A program made the position numbers and the translations under genes. A model generated the notes under the pieces. That model saw nothing but the letters and a program-made list of their open reading frames with translations. It was not told the DNA's origin and did not search any database. 64,000 nucleotides of DNA. Source: Actinacidiphila yanglinensis. Lineage in GTDB: Bacteria > Actinomycetota > Actinomycetes > Streptomycetales > Streptomycetaceae. The number at the start of each line of letters is the position of its first letter. Within the stretch, counting starts at the first letter, position 1. Positions 24,108-32,538 of this stretch are shown here, piece after piece. The stretch is taken from the NCBI RefSeq assembly GCF_900107965.1, contig NZ_FNVU01000012.1:62001-126000 (forward strand), read 5' to 3'.

Positions 24108-24818
24108 ATGAGGGTGCTCATTGCAGCGTCCGCGGTGGTGAGCTCCGCGGCTTGCTCCAGCTCCGGAGATGACGTCGGGCACGGTATGCGGCACGCGTCG
24201 GCGCCGACATCGGCTCACGGACCGGTCACCGGCGGCTCCTCCAAGGTGCCCACCCGTACGCAGTTGACCGACATGCTCATCTCGGAGTCGGATCTGCCGG
24301 CAGGATCTCTTGTGTCCTCTCAGAACACCTCTCCACGCGGGAAAGTGACCGCGGACGACGCCGCCTGCCAGCCACTGGCGAATGCACTGCTGTTCACTTC
24401 CACGTCCGCTGGCTCGCCCGCGGCCACCGTGAACCAGGTGGTGATCGCGACGGGTGCGGGTGACGGAGCCATTTCGGTCCGGACTGCCCTCGTCGCCTAC
24501 CGGGACCCTGACGCTGTGTTGGCGATCGACGGCGTCCAGACCGCCGTCAAGGCATGTGCTGCGGGCTTCACGGCAGCCCTCAACGGCACCCGGACCCGGT
24601 TTACCGTCGCACCCGACACACGGGCCGGCGGTGGGCAGCAATCCACCGGTGTGGTCCTGACGGACACCGTGGACGGTTCGCGCGACTCGAACGACGTCTG
24701 GCTGGTCCGCCGCGGGGATGTCGTCGCGTACTTCGTGGCCGAGGGCATAAACGGTGGCAGCGTGCCCCTGGCAGCGATCACGGTCGTGACGGCTCCGCAG
24801 GTGCGCAAAATGTCCTGA
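24108..24818 (+). CDS. Putative lipoprotein of unknown function
   Basis: The 236-residue protein begins MRVLIAASAVVSSAACSSSG, a short signal peptide with a cysteine at residue 16 in a lipobox-like context (the minus-three residue is Ser, not Leu or Val, so acylation is only likely). The mature part has LTDMLISESDLPAGSLVSSQ and DDAACQPLANALLF. These resemble actinomycete exported sensor-like or PknH-type extracellular domains with Cys pairs. Serine/threonine codons are more frequent than in neighbours. The gene stands alone before a strong hairpin. Confidence 0.7.
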   Translation: MRVLIAASAVVSSAACSSSGDDVGHGMRHASAPTSAHGPVTGGSSKVPTRTQLTDMLISESDLPAGSLVSSQNTSPRGKVTADDAACQPLANALLFTSTSAGSPAATVNQVVIATGAGDGAISVRTALVAYRDPDAVLAIDGVQTAVKACAAGFTAALNGTRTRFTVAPDTRAGGGQQSTGVVLTDTVDGSRDSNDVWLVRRGDVVAYFVAEGINGGSVPLAAITVVTAPQVRKMS

Positions 24819-24855
24819 CGTAGCCCGCGCACTTCACGGGCTTCGCGAACCGATC

Positions 24856-24898
24856 CCCCGCGGTCCCGCGCCGCCCCCTGGGCGCGAGGACCGCGGGG
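24856..24898. terminator. Bidirectional hairpin between convergent genes
   Basis: CCCCGCGGTCC pairs with GGACCGCGGGG, and an inner GCGCC/GGCGC stem extends the structure past a small internal loop. It lies between the lipoprotein gene and the convergent hypothetical gene. Confidence 0.75.
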
Positions 24899-24907
24899 CG
24901 GCCGTGG

Positions 24908-25369
24908 TCAGCGTGCAGCCGGTTCCGCCGCCACCGTGGACAGGGCGTGGCGCACCAGGGCGACATCCTCGACCGGGAGGATCAGGTCATGGGTCGTTCC
25001 CGCCGCGACCAGTTCGTACCGTCGCCACCTGCGCAGCGGTGGCACAGGCTCGCCCTCTCCCCTCAACTCCAGCGGGCCCGCCAGCTCCACGCGGCGCTTC
25101 GGGGCGGTCCGCTCCTCCCATGCCGGTGGGCGGCCGGCAGTCAGGTACAAGGTCCCGCTCCTGGAAGTGACGACCTTCCCCGTGCGGCCCCCCGGGGTGA
25201 GCCGCCCGCCGGTGATGGACTTCGAGAGCGACATCACCTTGAACGTCTGCCCCGCGTCGAGATCCGCGATGTCCTTCTCCGGCGTGCGCCCGCGCAACCC
25301 CAACCGCCGCAGCATCGCCTTCAGCGGTGACCGCGTGCCGGTCGACAAGCGCGCTCGGTCCCTCGTCAT
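24908..25369 (-). CDS. Hypothetical protein
   Basis: I do not recognise this 153-residue basic protein. It begins MTRDRARLSTGTRSPLKAML and carries a strand-rich middle (FKVMSLSKSITGGRLTPGG, KVVTSRSGTLYLTAGRPPAW) and a C-terminal part (YELVAAGTTHDLILPVEDVA) that could fold like a PH-type beta-barrel with a final helix. No signal or membrane segment is present. GGAGGGG six bases before the ATG makes the start firm. A TGTTC-AC-GAACA palindrome lies 18 bases upstream and may regulate it. The following 260 bases hold nothing recognisable. Confidence 0.65.
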   Translation of the reverse strand: MTRDRARLSTGTRSPLKAMLRRLGLRGRTPEKDIADLDAGQTFKVMSLSKSITGGRLTPGGRTGKVVTSRSGTLYLTAGRPPAWEERTAPKRRVELAGPLELRGEGEPVPPLRRWRRYELVAAGTTHDLILPVEDVALVRHALSTVAAEPAAR

Positions 25370-25387
25370 ATCCGTCCCCTCCCTGGA

Positions 25388-25399
25388 TGTTCACGAACA
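25388..25399. promoter_or_regulatory. Short palindrome TGTTCACGAACA
   Basis: Arms TGTTC and GAACA flank AC just upstream of the hypothetical gene's start. Spacing and arms differ from the GAAC-N4-GTTC SOS box. It could be an operator overlapping the promoter, but the regulator is unknown. Confidence 0.35.
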
Positions 25400-25660
25400 A
25401 TCGGCGGAACATATCACCTGCACACTCCGCCCTCGCGCGCCGCTGACCTCCGCCTTCCCGACTCCGGACGGTCCGGTCGGACGGCCCTCTCCTGCCCGGC
25501 CGCTTCGGGTGGCGGTCGCCCGCCGTAGGTCGGGGCCGGCTCGGCCGGAAGAAGGGTCGGCGGCGTCTCGAAGTGTCGAGAGCCCTCGGGCACCGTGACG
25601 CGTGGTGGGGTGGGAACGGCCTTCGGCGGGGCCGACCCACATCGTGCATCCGAACACCCG

Positions 25661-26056
25661 CTAAGCCGGGAAGCGCCACCCGTGATCTGCCTCGGCGCGG
25701 GCCACCTCGGCGTCGTACTCTTCGGCGCCGAAGTCGAACTCGACCGGTCGATCCTCAGGGCGGGGACCCTCCCAGCCCGACCACTGGACGACATTCCCCA
25801 CGCGTTGCACGACGACCGAGAGGAAGCCGCAGCATCCCCCGGTGCACTCCGGCTCGCCCAATCGGACACGTCGCGGTTCGGACGTCGCCCGAAGCGGACC
25901 GGGGAGCCCGACCGGCAACGCCTCCGCTGCCAGGGGCCCACGACCGCCCGGGCCGACCGCGTGCTCGACCACGTCCTCGCCATTGACCCACACGCGCAGC
26001 TGGGCTGGGAAGCGTGGCCCCGGCGGCAACACCGTGATCTCCAAGCGATCGAACAT
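25661..26056 (-). CDS. Hypothetical protein
   Basis: This 131-residue protein is not one I can name. It starts MFDRLEITVLPPGPRFPAQL and contains LRVWVNGEDVVEHAVGPGG, a cysteine-rich GEPECTGGCCGFLSVVVQR and VVQWSGWEGP, then ends in an acidic helix. The CTGGCC cysteine cluster with a WSGW motif suggests a small beta-rich domain, perhaps metal binding. GTG and ATG lie side by side; the ATG is preferred with GGAAG four bases upstream. It is 56 bases downstream of, and in the same direction as, the acetyltransferase gene, so the two may be one unit. Confidence 0.65.
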   Translation of the reverse strand: MFDRLEITVLPPGPRFPAQLRVWVNGEDVVEHAVGPGGRGPLAAEALPVGLPGPLRATSEPRRVRLGEPECTGGCCGFLSVVVQRVGNVVQWSGWEGPRPEDRPVEFDFGAEEYDAEVARAEADHGWRFPA

Positions 26057-26112
26057 CACGCTTCCCTATGGCGATTGGCGCACGACCTGACAAGTGAGCC
26101 AGGAGTAACGGC

Positions 26113-26631
26113 TCAGCCGGCGGCACCCGTGCCCGGGGCGGGGGCGGCGTCGGTCAGGCTGCGGGTGTAGGTCAGGCCGGGGCGGCCGGAGAGGCGGGTC
26201 TCGCCGACGACGGCGAAGCCCGAGCGGGCCAGCACCGCCTGCGAGGCGAGGTTGTCCAGCGTGGTGGCGGCCCGCAGGACGGTCAGCCGGTAGCGGGCGG
26301 CGGCGATCCCGCACAACTCGTGCACCGCCCAGGTGGCGAGGCCCCGGCCCGCGGCAAGTTCCGCGACGCGGTACCCGAGGTCGGCGCCGCCGTCCGCCAC
26401 GTCCACGAGGTTGAACCGCCCCAGCACGTCCCCGCCGTCGCCGACCACCACGTGGAAGTAGCAGGCGCCGGTGCCCTGTTCGGCCAGCCGATCGCGCAGC
26501 ACCTCGTCGAAGCGGGCGAAGAACGCGTCGCCCCGGTCGGGGATGGTCGCGGCGAAGTAGGCCCGGTTCTCCTGTTCGAAGGCGAGCAGCGCGGCGGCAT
26601 GGTCCAAGCGGAGCAACTCGATCTCGGGCAT
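26113..26631 (-). CDS. GNAT family N-acetyltransferase
   Basis: The 172-residue protein begins MPEIELLRLDHAAALLAFEQ and has the RimJ/RimL-type pattern: YFHVVVGDGGDVLGRFNLVD, the acetyl-CoA pyrophosphate loop region RVAELAAGRGLATWAVHELC and TLDNLASQAVLARSGFAVVG. It should transfer acetyl from acetyl-CoA to an amine, perhaps a protein N-terminus or small molecule. The open frame continues far upstream through repeat DNA, but TATAGT seven bases before this ATG indicates a leaderless message starting here. Confidence 0.88.
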   Translation of the reverse strand: MPEIELLRLDHAAALLAFEQENRAYFAATIPDRGDAFFARFDEVLRDRLAEQGTGACYFHVVVGDGGDVLGRFNLVDVADGGADLGYRVAELAAGRGLATWAVHELCGIAAARYRLTVLRAATTLDNLASQAVLARSGFAVVGETRLSGRPGLTYTRSLTDAAPAPGTGAAG

Positions 26632-26638
26632 GGGCCCG

Positions 26639-26644
26639 ACTATA
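26639..26644 (-). promoter_or_regulatory. Minus-10 element TATAGT of a probable leaderless promoter
   Basis: TATAGT is followed by exactly seven bases and then the ATG of the acetyltransferase gene, so transcription would begin at or next to the start codon. No good minus-35 hexamer is visible at the usual distance. Confidence 0.45.
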
Positions 26645-26699
26645 GGCAAGGACACCCGATCCGACCCCTCCTTATCCGCCGACCCCCATCCGCCCGGAG

Positions 26700-27060
26700 G
26701 GTGGCTAGGCCCAACCGGCAGGGATGCCGGGCTCGTTGGCAAACCGCCGCGATGGGTCAAGACGGCCGATCCGACCTCGCCCGAGCCGCCGGATGCCGTC
26801 GGGCCGCGCGCTATGGCATGGCCTAACCGGCAGGGATGCCGGGCTCGTTGGCCCACCGCCGCTGTGGGGGCAGGACAGCCGAACGGAACCTGTCCGAGCT
26901 GCGGGAGACGACATAGGGCCGCGCGCTACGGCATGGCCTAACCGGCAGACCCGCCGGGCTCGTTGACCCCACCGCCGCCGCAGGGCGAGACCCCCGACCC
27001 GACCCCGCCCGAGCCGCCGGCCGCCGTCGGGCCGCGCAGACCGCAAGGGTCTACCCGTCC
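26700..27060. repeat. Three decayed tandem repeats of about 112-115 bp
   Basis: Units begin near 26713, 26825 and 26940 with AACCGGCAG, followed by GCCGGGCTCGTTG, a variable GC-rich middle, and end with GGGCCGCGC. Copies 1 and 2 share longer runs (AACCGGCAGGGATGCCGGGC and the following CTCGTTGGC); copy 3 is more diverged. No protein-like frame is conserved between copies. They fill most of the roughly 700-base gene-free stretch before the beta-helix gene; the rest (27061-27320) shows nothing recognisable. Confidence 0.75.
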
Positions 27061-27320
27061 GGAGGGCAGGGCTCCCCGGCCCACCCCGCGCCGCGGACCA
27101 CCGCGCCGGGTCCCCGGCGAACGCCCCACCCCCGCGCAACCCAACTCCCCGGCTCCGAGCACGCTTACGGAACCCGTCCACCCTTCCCCCACCCACCTGC
27201 CGTACCCCGCGCGGAGCGCACCGCACCCGCCCCGAACTGCCCTGACCTGCCCGGACCCGGTTCCGGGCCGTCGCCCAACTCAGCAGGTGGGGATGCCCTC
27301 TTATTGCCGCTGCACGCTTA

Positions 27321-27369
27321 TTGACGCTGCAAAGCCGCGGTGATTCACTTCGTGCCTGAGAGCGCTCTC
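27321..27369 (+). promoter_or_regulatory. Promoter with LacI-type operator GAGAGCGCTCTC
   Basis: TTGACG (27321-27326), a 17-base spacer and TTCACT (27344-27349) form a plausible promoter. The perfect palindrome GAGAGCGCTCTC lies at 27358-27369, right at the expected transcription start. The CG-centred palindrome with flanking inverted arms is the usual form of LacI-family operators, and the identical 12 bases recur upstream of the GH76 gene at 36405-36416. Confidence 0.65.
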
Positions 27370-27432
27370 TCGCGGTTGGGGCCCAGCCGCGGCCCGTCGT
27401 TCACCCCGTCGTCCACTCGTTCAGGGAGAGCC

Positions 27433-29247
27433 GTGTCCGTGATTCCCACTCGCCGTGCCATGCTCCGCGGAGCGGCCGTCGCCGCCGCGGTACCGCTGGT
27501 CGGCGGCATCTCCGCAGGATCAGCTTTCGCCTCCGGGCCCGCGTCCGCCGCGTCCACGCACGGTCACGGCGGCGCCGACCTCGGTCCGAACGTCCTGGTG
27601 TTCGACCCGTCCATGGGGGACGCGGCGATCCAGGAGCAGGTCGACGCGGTGTTCGCCGTCCAGCAGTCCAACCAGTTCGGCACCGAGCGGTACGCCCTGG
27701 CCTTCAAGCCGGGCACCTACAACGTCGACGTCAACGTGGGCTTCTACACCCACGTGCTGGGGCTCGGCGACAGCCCCGAGGACGTCGTCATCAACGGCCA
27801 TGTCACGGTCGACGCCCAGTGGTTCGACGGGAACGGCACCCAGGACTTCTGGCGGTCCGCGGAGAACCTGACCATCGTGCCGCCCGACGGGCTGGAGCGG
27901 TGGGCGGTCGCCCAGGCCGGCCCGATGCGCCGGGTCCACGTCAAGGGCAACATGATCCTCATGCCGAGCCCGCCCGGCAACGGCTGGTCCAGCGGCGGCT
28001 TCCTGGCCGACAGCGTGGTGGACGGCCAGATCGACTCCGGCTCGCAGCAGCAGTGGCTGTCACGCAACGACACCATCGGCAGCTGGACCGGCTCCAACTG
28101 GAACATGGTCTTCGTCGGTGTCGAGGGCGCTCCGGCGACGTCCTTCCCGACACCTCCCTACACCACCGTCGACCGGACCCCGGTGGTGCGGGAGAAGCCG
28201 TTCCTGACCGTCGACCGGCACGGCGCCTACCAGGTGTTCGTGCCCGCGCTGCGCCGCGACAGCACCGGCACCTCCTGGTCCAAGGGGCCGGCGAAGGGCC
28301 GCGGCATCCCGCTGTCGGACTTCCACGTGGCCCGGCCCGGCGAGTCCGCGGCCGCCATCAACCTCGCGCTCGCCCTCGGCAAGCACCTGCTGTTCACGCC
28401 CGGCATCTACCCGCTGTCCGCGCCGCTGCTGGTCCTCAGGCCGGGAACCGTCGTCCTCGGCCTGGGCCTGGCCACGCTCCAGGCCGTGCACAACAACGCG
28501 CTGATCGAGGTCGCCGACGTGGACGACGTCACCGTCGCGGGCGTCATCCTGGAGGCCGGCTCCGCCAGTTCGCCGGTCCTGCTGCGGGTCGGCGACAGCC
28601 TGTTCCGGCGCAGCCACGCCGAGCGGCCCACCGCGCTGTTCGACATCTTCCCGCGGATCGGCGGCGCCGTGCCCGGCGGCACCGACGTCAGCATCCGCAT
28701 CGACAGCCACGACGTGATCGTCGACCATGTCTGGGCCTGGCGGGCCGACCACGGTCTGGACGGCACGGTCGGCTGGTCGGTGAACCCCGCCGGCACTGGC
28801 TTCCTCGTCAACGGCGACCGGGTCACCGCCTACGGCCTGTTCGTCGAGCACCACCAGAACTACGAGGTGCTCTGGAACGGCAACCAGGGCCGTACCTACT
28901 TCTTCCAGAACGAGCACCCGTACGACGTCCCGACGCAGTCCGCGTGGAAGCACGGCAGCACCAACGGGTACGCCGCGTACAAGGTCGGCGACCACGTCAC
29001 CCAGCACCACGCCTGGGGGCTGGGCAGTTACTGCTTCTTCGACCTCAACGCGGACATCTACACCGACCGCGCGTACGAGGTCCCCGACACCCCCGGCGTC
29101 GTCTTCACCTCCCTGATGACGGTCTGCCTCAACGGGGCGGGCGGCGGCGGCATCCTGCACTGCATCAACGACACCGGTGACCCCGTCCAGAACGGCTTCG
29201 GCGTGTACAACATGAAGTCCTACGCCGACGGCACCGGCACCGTCTGA
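27433..29247 (+). CDS. Tat-exported right-handed beta-helix protein (often mis-annotated adenylyl cyclase)
   Basis: The 604-residue protein begins with a Tat signal (IPTRRAMLRGAAVAAAVPLV, cleavage after SAFA). Repeated short strands such as KPGTYNVDVNVGFYTHVLGL, VVLGLGLATLQAVHNNALIE, VDDVTVAGVILEAG and HDVIVDHVWAWRADHG point to a pectate-lyase-like beta-helix. Related Streptomyces proteins are labelled adenylyl cyclase or coagulation factor 5/8-type, but nothing here resembles a cyclase. A secreted polysaccharide-active enzyme is more likely (inference). Two GTG starts six bases apart follow GGGAGAG; the first is used. Its operator suggests sugar-responsive repression. Confidence 0.75.
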   Translation: MSVIPTRRAMLRGAAVAAAVPLVGGISAGSAFASGPASAASTHGHGGADLGPNVLVFDPSMGDAAIQEQVDAVFAVQQSNQFGTERYALAFKPGTYNVDVNVGFYTHVLGLGDSPEDVVINGHVTVDAQWFDGNGTQDFWRSAENLTIVPPDGLERWAVAQAGPMRRVHVKGNMILMPSPPGNGWSSGGFLADSVVDGQIDSGSQQQWLSRNDTIGSWTGSNWNMVFVGVEGAPATSFPTPPYTTVDRTPVVREKPFLTVDRHGAYQVFVPALRRDSTGTSWSKGPAKGRGIPLSDFHVARPGESAAAINLALALGKHLLFTPGIYPLSAPLLVLRPGTVVLGLGLATLQAVHNNALIEVADVDDVTVAGVILEAGSASSPVLLRVGDSLFRRSHAERPTALFDIFPRIGGAVPGGTDVSIRIDSHDVIVDHVWAWRADHGLDGTVGWSVNPAGTGFLVNGDRVTAYGLFVEHHQNYEVLWNGNQGRTYFFQNEHPYDVPTQSAWKHGSTNGYAAYKVGDHVTQHHAWGLGSYCFFDLNADIYTDRAYEVPDTPGVVFTSLMTVCLNGAGGGGILHCINDTGDPVQNGFGVYNMKSYADGTGTV

Positions 29248-29264
29248 TCCGGTCCTGCGGCACC

Positions 29265-29300
29265 AAGGCCGGGCGGGTCCCTCGCGATCCGCCCGGCCTT
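29265..29300. terminator. Bidirectional hairpin between convergent genes
   Basis: AAGGCCGGGCGG pairs perfectly with CCGCCCGGCCTT, and three further pairs (one G-U) narrow the loop to six bases. It separates the beta-helix gene from meaB. Confidence 0.85.
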
Positions 29301-29336
29301 GCGTAGTGTTCCGGCGCCCCGGGTGGCCGGCCGGGA

Positions 29337-30323
29337 TCAGCTCCGCGCGGCGTCGAACGCTCCGAGGATCCGCCGGGCGGCCAGCGCGGCGGTCAACTCC
29401 CCGTCGCGCAGCTGCCGTTCCCACTCCGGTGCCTGGGCGCGCACGGCCGGGTGGCCGTCGAGGCGGCCGAGCAGTTCCTCGCGCACCATGGTCCAGGCCC
29501 AGTCGACCTGCTGGTCGCGGCGTTTGGCGCCGAGCCCGCCGCCGGAGTCGAGCACGGCGCGGTGCTGCTCCAGCCGTTCCCACACGGTGTCCAGGCCCGC
29601 CGGCTCACGCGCGCTGCAACTGAGCACCGGCGGTGTCCATGCGGCGTCGGCGGGATGCATCAGCCGCAGCGCGCCGGCCAGTTCGCGGGCCGCGGACCGC
29701 GCGTCGCGCTCGTGCGGGCCGTCCGCCTTGTTCACGGCGATCACGTCCGCCAGTTCCAGTACGCCCTTCTTGATGCCCTGGAGCTGGTCCCCGGTGCGCG
29801 CGAGCGTGAGCAGCAGGAAGGAGTCGACCATCCGCGCGACCTCGGTCTCGGACTGGCCGACGCCCACCGTCTCCACCAGCACCACGTCGTAGCCGGCCGC
29901 CTCCATGACGATCATGGACTCCCTCGTCGCCTTCGCCACGCCGCCCAGCGTGCCCGCGGAGGGGGAGGGCCGTACGAACGCCGCCGGGTCCACCGCGAGC
30001 CGCTCCATCCGCGTCTTGTCCCCGAGGACGGAGCCGCCGGTCCGGGTGGAGGACGGGTCGACCGCGAGGACGGCGACGCGGTGCCCGCGCGCGGTGAGCA
30101 TGGTGCCGAAGGCGTCGATGAAGGTCGACTTGCCCACTCCGGGCACCCCGCTGATCCCGATCCGCCGGGCGCCGCCGCTGTGCGGCAGCAGCGCGGTCAG
30201 CAGCCGCTGGGCCGGCTCCCGGTGGTCCGGGCGGGTGGACTCGACCAGCGTGATGGTCCGGGCGACGAGGGCCCGCCTGCCGTCGAGGACGCCCTGGACG
30301 TGGGCGTCGACGTCGATGGGCAT
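29337..30323 (-). CDS. meaB: Methylmalonyl-CoA mutase-associated GTPase MeaB
   Basis: The 328-residue protein has a P-loop GVPGVGKST at residues 59-67, the switch-like VLAVDPSSTRTGGSVLGDKT, FVRPSPSAGTLGGVA, DVVLVETVGVGQSE and the guanine specificity motif NKAD. These are diagnostic of the MeaB/ArgK G3E GTPase family. MeaB gates cofactor loading into methylmalonyl-CoA mutase and protects or repairs the enzyme during turnover. It is the last gene of the mutA-mutB-meaB operon, seven bases after mutB, so the chaperone is made together with its client. Confidence 0.95.
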   Translation of the reverse strand: MPIDVDAHVQGVLDGRRALVARTITLVESTRPDHREPAQRLLTALLPHSGGARRIGISGVPGVGKSTFIDAFGTMLTARGHRVAVLAVDPSSTRTGGSVLGDKTRMERLAVDPAAFVRPSPSAGTLGGVAKATRESMIVMEAAGYDVVLVETVGVGQSETEVARMVDSFLLLTLARTGDQLQGIKKGVLELADVIAVNKADGPHERDARSAARELAGALRLMHPADAAWTPPVLSCSAREPAGLDTVWERLEQHRAVLDSGGGLGAKRRDQQVDWAWTMVREELLGRLDGHPAVRAQAPEWERQLRDGELTAALAARRILGAFDAARS

Positions 30324-30330
30324 CCCCGGG

Positions 30331-32538
30331 TCACCCCTCGCCGTGGCCCAGCGCCGCGGCGAGGCGTTCGACCAGGTCGTGCGCCGCGTCGGGGATCACC
30401 GTGCCGGGCGGGAAGACCGCAGTGGCGCCCGCCTCGTGCAGGGCGGGGACGTCCTGCGGGGGAATGACGCCGCCCACCACGATCATGATGTCCGCCCGTC
30501 CCTCGGCGGCCAGCTCCTCGCGCAGCGCGGGCACCAGCGTGAGGTGCCCGGCCGCCAGCGACGACACCCCGACCACGTGTACGTCGGCCTCGACCGCCTG
30601 CCGGGCCACCTCGGCCGGCGTCTGGAACAGGGGGCCGACGTCCACGTCGAAGCCGAGGTCGGCGAACGCCGTCGCGATCACCTTCTGCCCCCGGTCGTGC
30701 CCGTCCTGGCCCATCTTCGCGACGAGGATCCGCGGCCGGCGGCCCTCGGCCCGTTCGAACCGCTCCACCAGCGCGCGGGTGCGGGCGACGGCCGAGGACC
30801 GGCCCGCCTCCTGGCGGTACACCCCGGAGATCGTCCGGATCTGCCCCGTGTGCCTTCCGTACACCTTCTCCAGCGCCTCCGAGATCTCGCCGACCGTCGC
30901 CATGGCCCGGGCGGCCGCGACGGCCAGCCCGAGCAGGTTGCCCTCCAGGTCCGGTCCCGGCTCCCGCCCGGCGGCCTCGGTCAGTGCCCGCAGCGCGCCC
31001 TGGCAGGCGGCCTCGTCCCGCTCCTCACGCAGCCGGCGCAGCTTGGCGATCTGCTGGGCCCGCACCGCCGAGTTGTCGACCTTGAGCACCTCGATCTGCT
31101 CGTCGGACGCGACCCGGTAGGTGTTGACCCCGATCACCGGCTGCCGGCCCGAGTCGATCCGGGCCTGGGTGCGCGCCGCCGCCTCCTCGATCCGGAGCTT
31201 GGGGATGCCGGCGTCGATGGCCCGCGCCATGCCGCCCGCCGCCTCGACCTCCTCGATGTGCCGGCGGGCCCGCCCGGCCAGGTCGGCGGTGAGGCGCTCG
31301 ACGTACGCGCTGCCGCCCCACGGGTCGATCACCCGGCAGGTGCCCGACTCCTGCTGGATCAGCAACTGCGTGTTGCGGGCGATCCGGGCGGAGAAGTCGG
31401 TGGGCAGCGCCAGCGCCTCGTCGAGCGCGTTGGTGTGCAGCGACTGGGTGTGGCCCTGGGTCGCGGCCATCGCCTCCACGCAGGTGCGGGTGACGTTGTT
31501 GAAGACGTCCTGCGCGGTCAGCGACCAGCCGGAGGTCTGCGAATGGGCCCGCAGCGACAGCGACTTGGGGTTCTTCGGCGCGAACTGCCGTACCAGCTCC
31601 GTCCACAGCAGCCGGGCCGCGCGCAACTTGGCTATCTCCATGAAGAAGTTCATGCCGATGCCCCAGAAGAACGACAGCCGGGGGGCGAAGGCGTCGACGT
31701 CCAGCCCGGCGGCCCGCCCGGCCCGCAGGTACTCCACACCGTCGGCGAGCGTGTAGGCCAGCTCCAGGTCGGCCGTGGCCCCCGCCTCCTGGATGTGGTA
31801 GCCGGAGATGGAGATCGAGTTGTACCGCGGCATCCTCCGCGAGGTGTAGGCGAAGATGTCGGAGATGATCCGCATGGAGGGGCCCGGCGGGTAGATGTAG
31901 GTGTTGCGGACCATGAACTCCTTGAGGATGTCGTTCTGGATGGTCCCGGCCAGCTTCTCCGGCGGCACCCCCTGCTCCTCCGCGGCCACGATGTAGAGCG
32001 CCAGCACCGGCAGCACCGCGCCGTTCATCGTCATCGACACCGTCATCCGGTCCAGCGGGATGCCGTCGAAGAGCCGGCGCATGTCGTGGATCGAGTCGAT
32101 GGCCACACCTGCCATGCCGACGTCGCCGGTCACTCGCGGGTGGTCGCTGTCGTAGCCGCGGTGCGTGGGCAGGTCGAAGGCGACCGACAGGCCCTTCTGG
32201 CCGGCCGCGAGGTTGCGGCGGTAGAAGGCGTTGGACTCCTCGGCGGTGGAGAAGCCCGCGTACTGGCGGATCGTCCACGGCTGGTTGACGTACATCGTCG
32301 GGTAGGGGCCGCGCAGATACGGCGCCATCCCCGGGTACGTGCCGAGGAAGTCCAGCCCTTCCAGGTCGCGCGCGGTGTAGAGCGGCTTGACCGCGATGCC
32401 CTCGGGGGTCTCCCAGGCGAGGTCGCCCTCGCTGCTGCCGGTGGTCTCCTTGACCGCCTGGCGCCACTGCTCCTCCGTGGCGCCGACGGTCGGGCCCGCG
32501 TCCAGCGGGACCTGCGAGAAGTCCGGGATCTGCGTCAT
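30331..32538 (-). CDS. mutB: Methylmalonyl-CoA mutase large (catalytic) subunit
   Basis: The 735-residue protein has the TIM-barrel substrate domain (RGPYPTMYVNQPWTIRQYAG, GLSVAFDLPTHRGYDSDHPR) and a C-terminal cobalamin domain. The latter has the base-off motif DGHDRG, then GVSSLAAGHLTLVP and VGGVIPPQD. It interconverts R-methylmalonyl-CoA and succinyl-CoA with adenosylcobalamin, feeding propionyl-CoA carbon into central metabolism or, in reverse, supplying polyketide extender units. The start overlaps the mutA stop (ATGA), giving equimolar subunits. Length is the usual one. Confidence 0.97.
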   Translation of the reverse strand: MTQIPDFSQVPLDAGPTVGATEEQWRQAVKETTGSSEGDLAWETPEGIAVKPLYTARDLEGLDFLGTYPGMAPYLRGPYPTMYVNQPWTIRQYAGFSTAEESNAFYRRNLAAGQKGLSVAFDLPTHRGYDSDHPRVTGDVGMAGVAIDSIHDMRRLFDGIPLDRMTVSMTMNGAVLPVLALYIVAAEEQGVPPEKLAGTIQNDILKEFMVRNTYIYPPGPSMRIISDIFAYTSRRMPRYNSISISGYHIQEAGATADLELAYTLADGVEYLRAGRAAGLDVDAFAPRLSFFWGIGMNFFMEIAKLRAARLLWTELVRQFAPKNPKSLSLRAHSQTSGWSLTAQDVFNNVTRTCVEAMAATQGHTQSLHTNALDEALALPTDFSARIARNTQLLIQQESGTCRVIDPWGGSAYVERLTADLAGRARRHIEEVEAAGGMARAIDAGIPKLRIEEAAARTQARIDSGRQPVIGVNTYRVASDEQIEVLKVDNSAVRAQQIAKLRRLREERDEAACQGALRALTEAAGREPGPDLEGNLLGLAVAAARAMATVGEISEALEKVYGRHTGQIRTISGVYRQEAGRSSAVARTRALVERFERAEGRRPRILVAKMGQDGHDRGQKVIATAFADLGFDVDVGPLFQTPAEVARQAVEADVHVVGVSSLAAGHLTLVPALREELAAEGRADIMIVVGGVIPPQDVPALHEAGATAVFPPGTVIPDAAHDLVERLAAALGHGEG

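Noticed and set aside
25388..25399. A second SOS box
   Set aside because: The half-sites are GTTC-N2-GAAC, the opposite orientation and spacing to the GAAC-N4-GTTC LexA box.
26700..27060. Possible CRISPR array
   Set aside because: Only three units of about 115 bp with diverged sequence and no short uniform repeats or spacers; no cas genes nearby.
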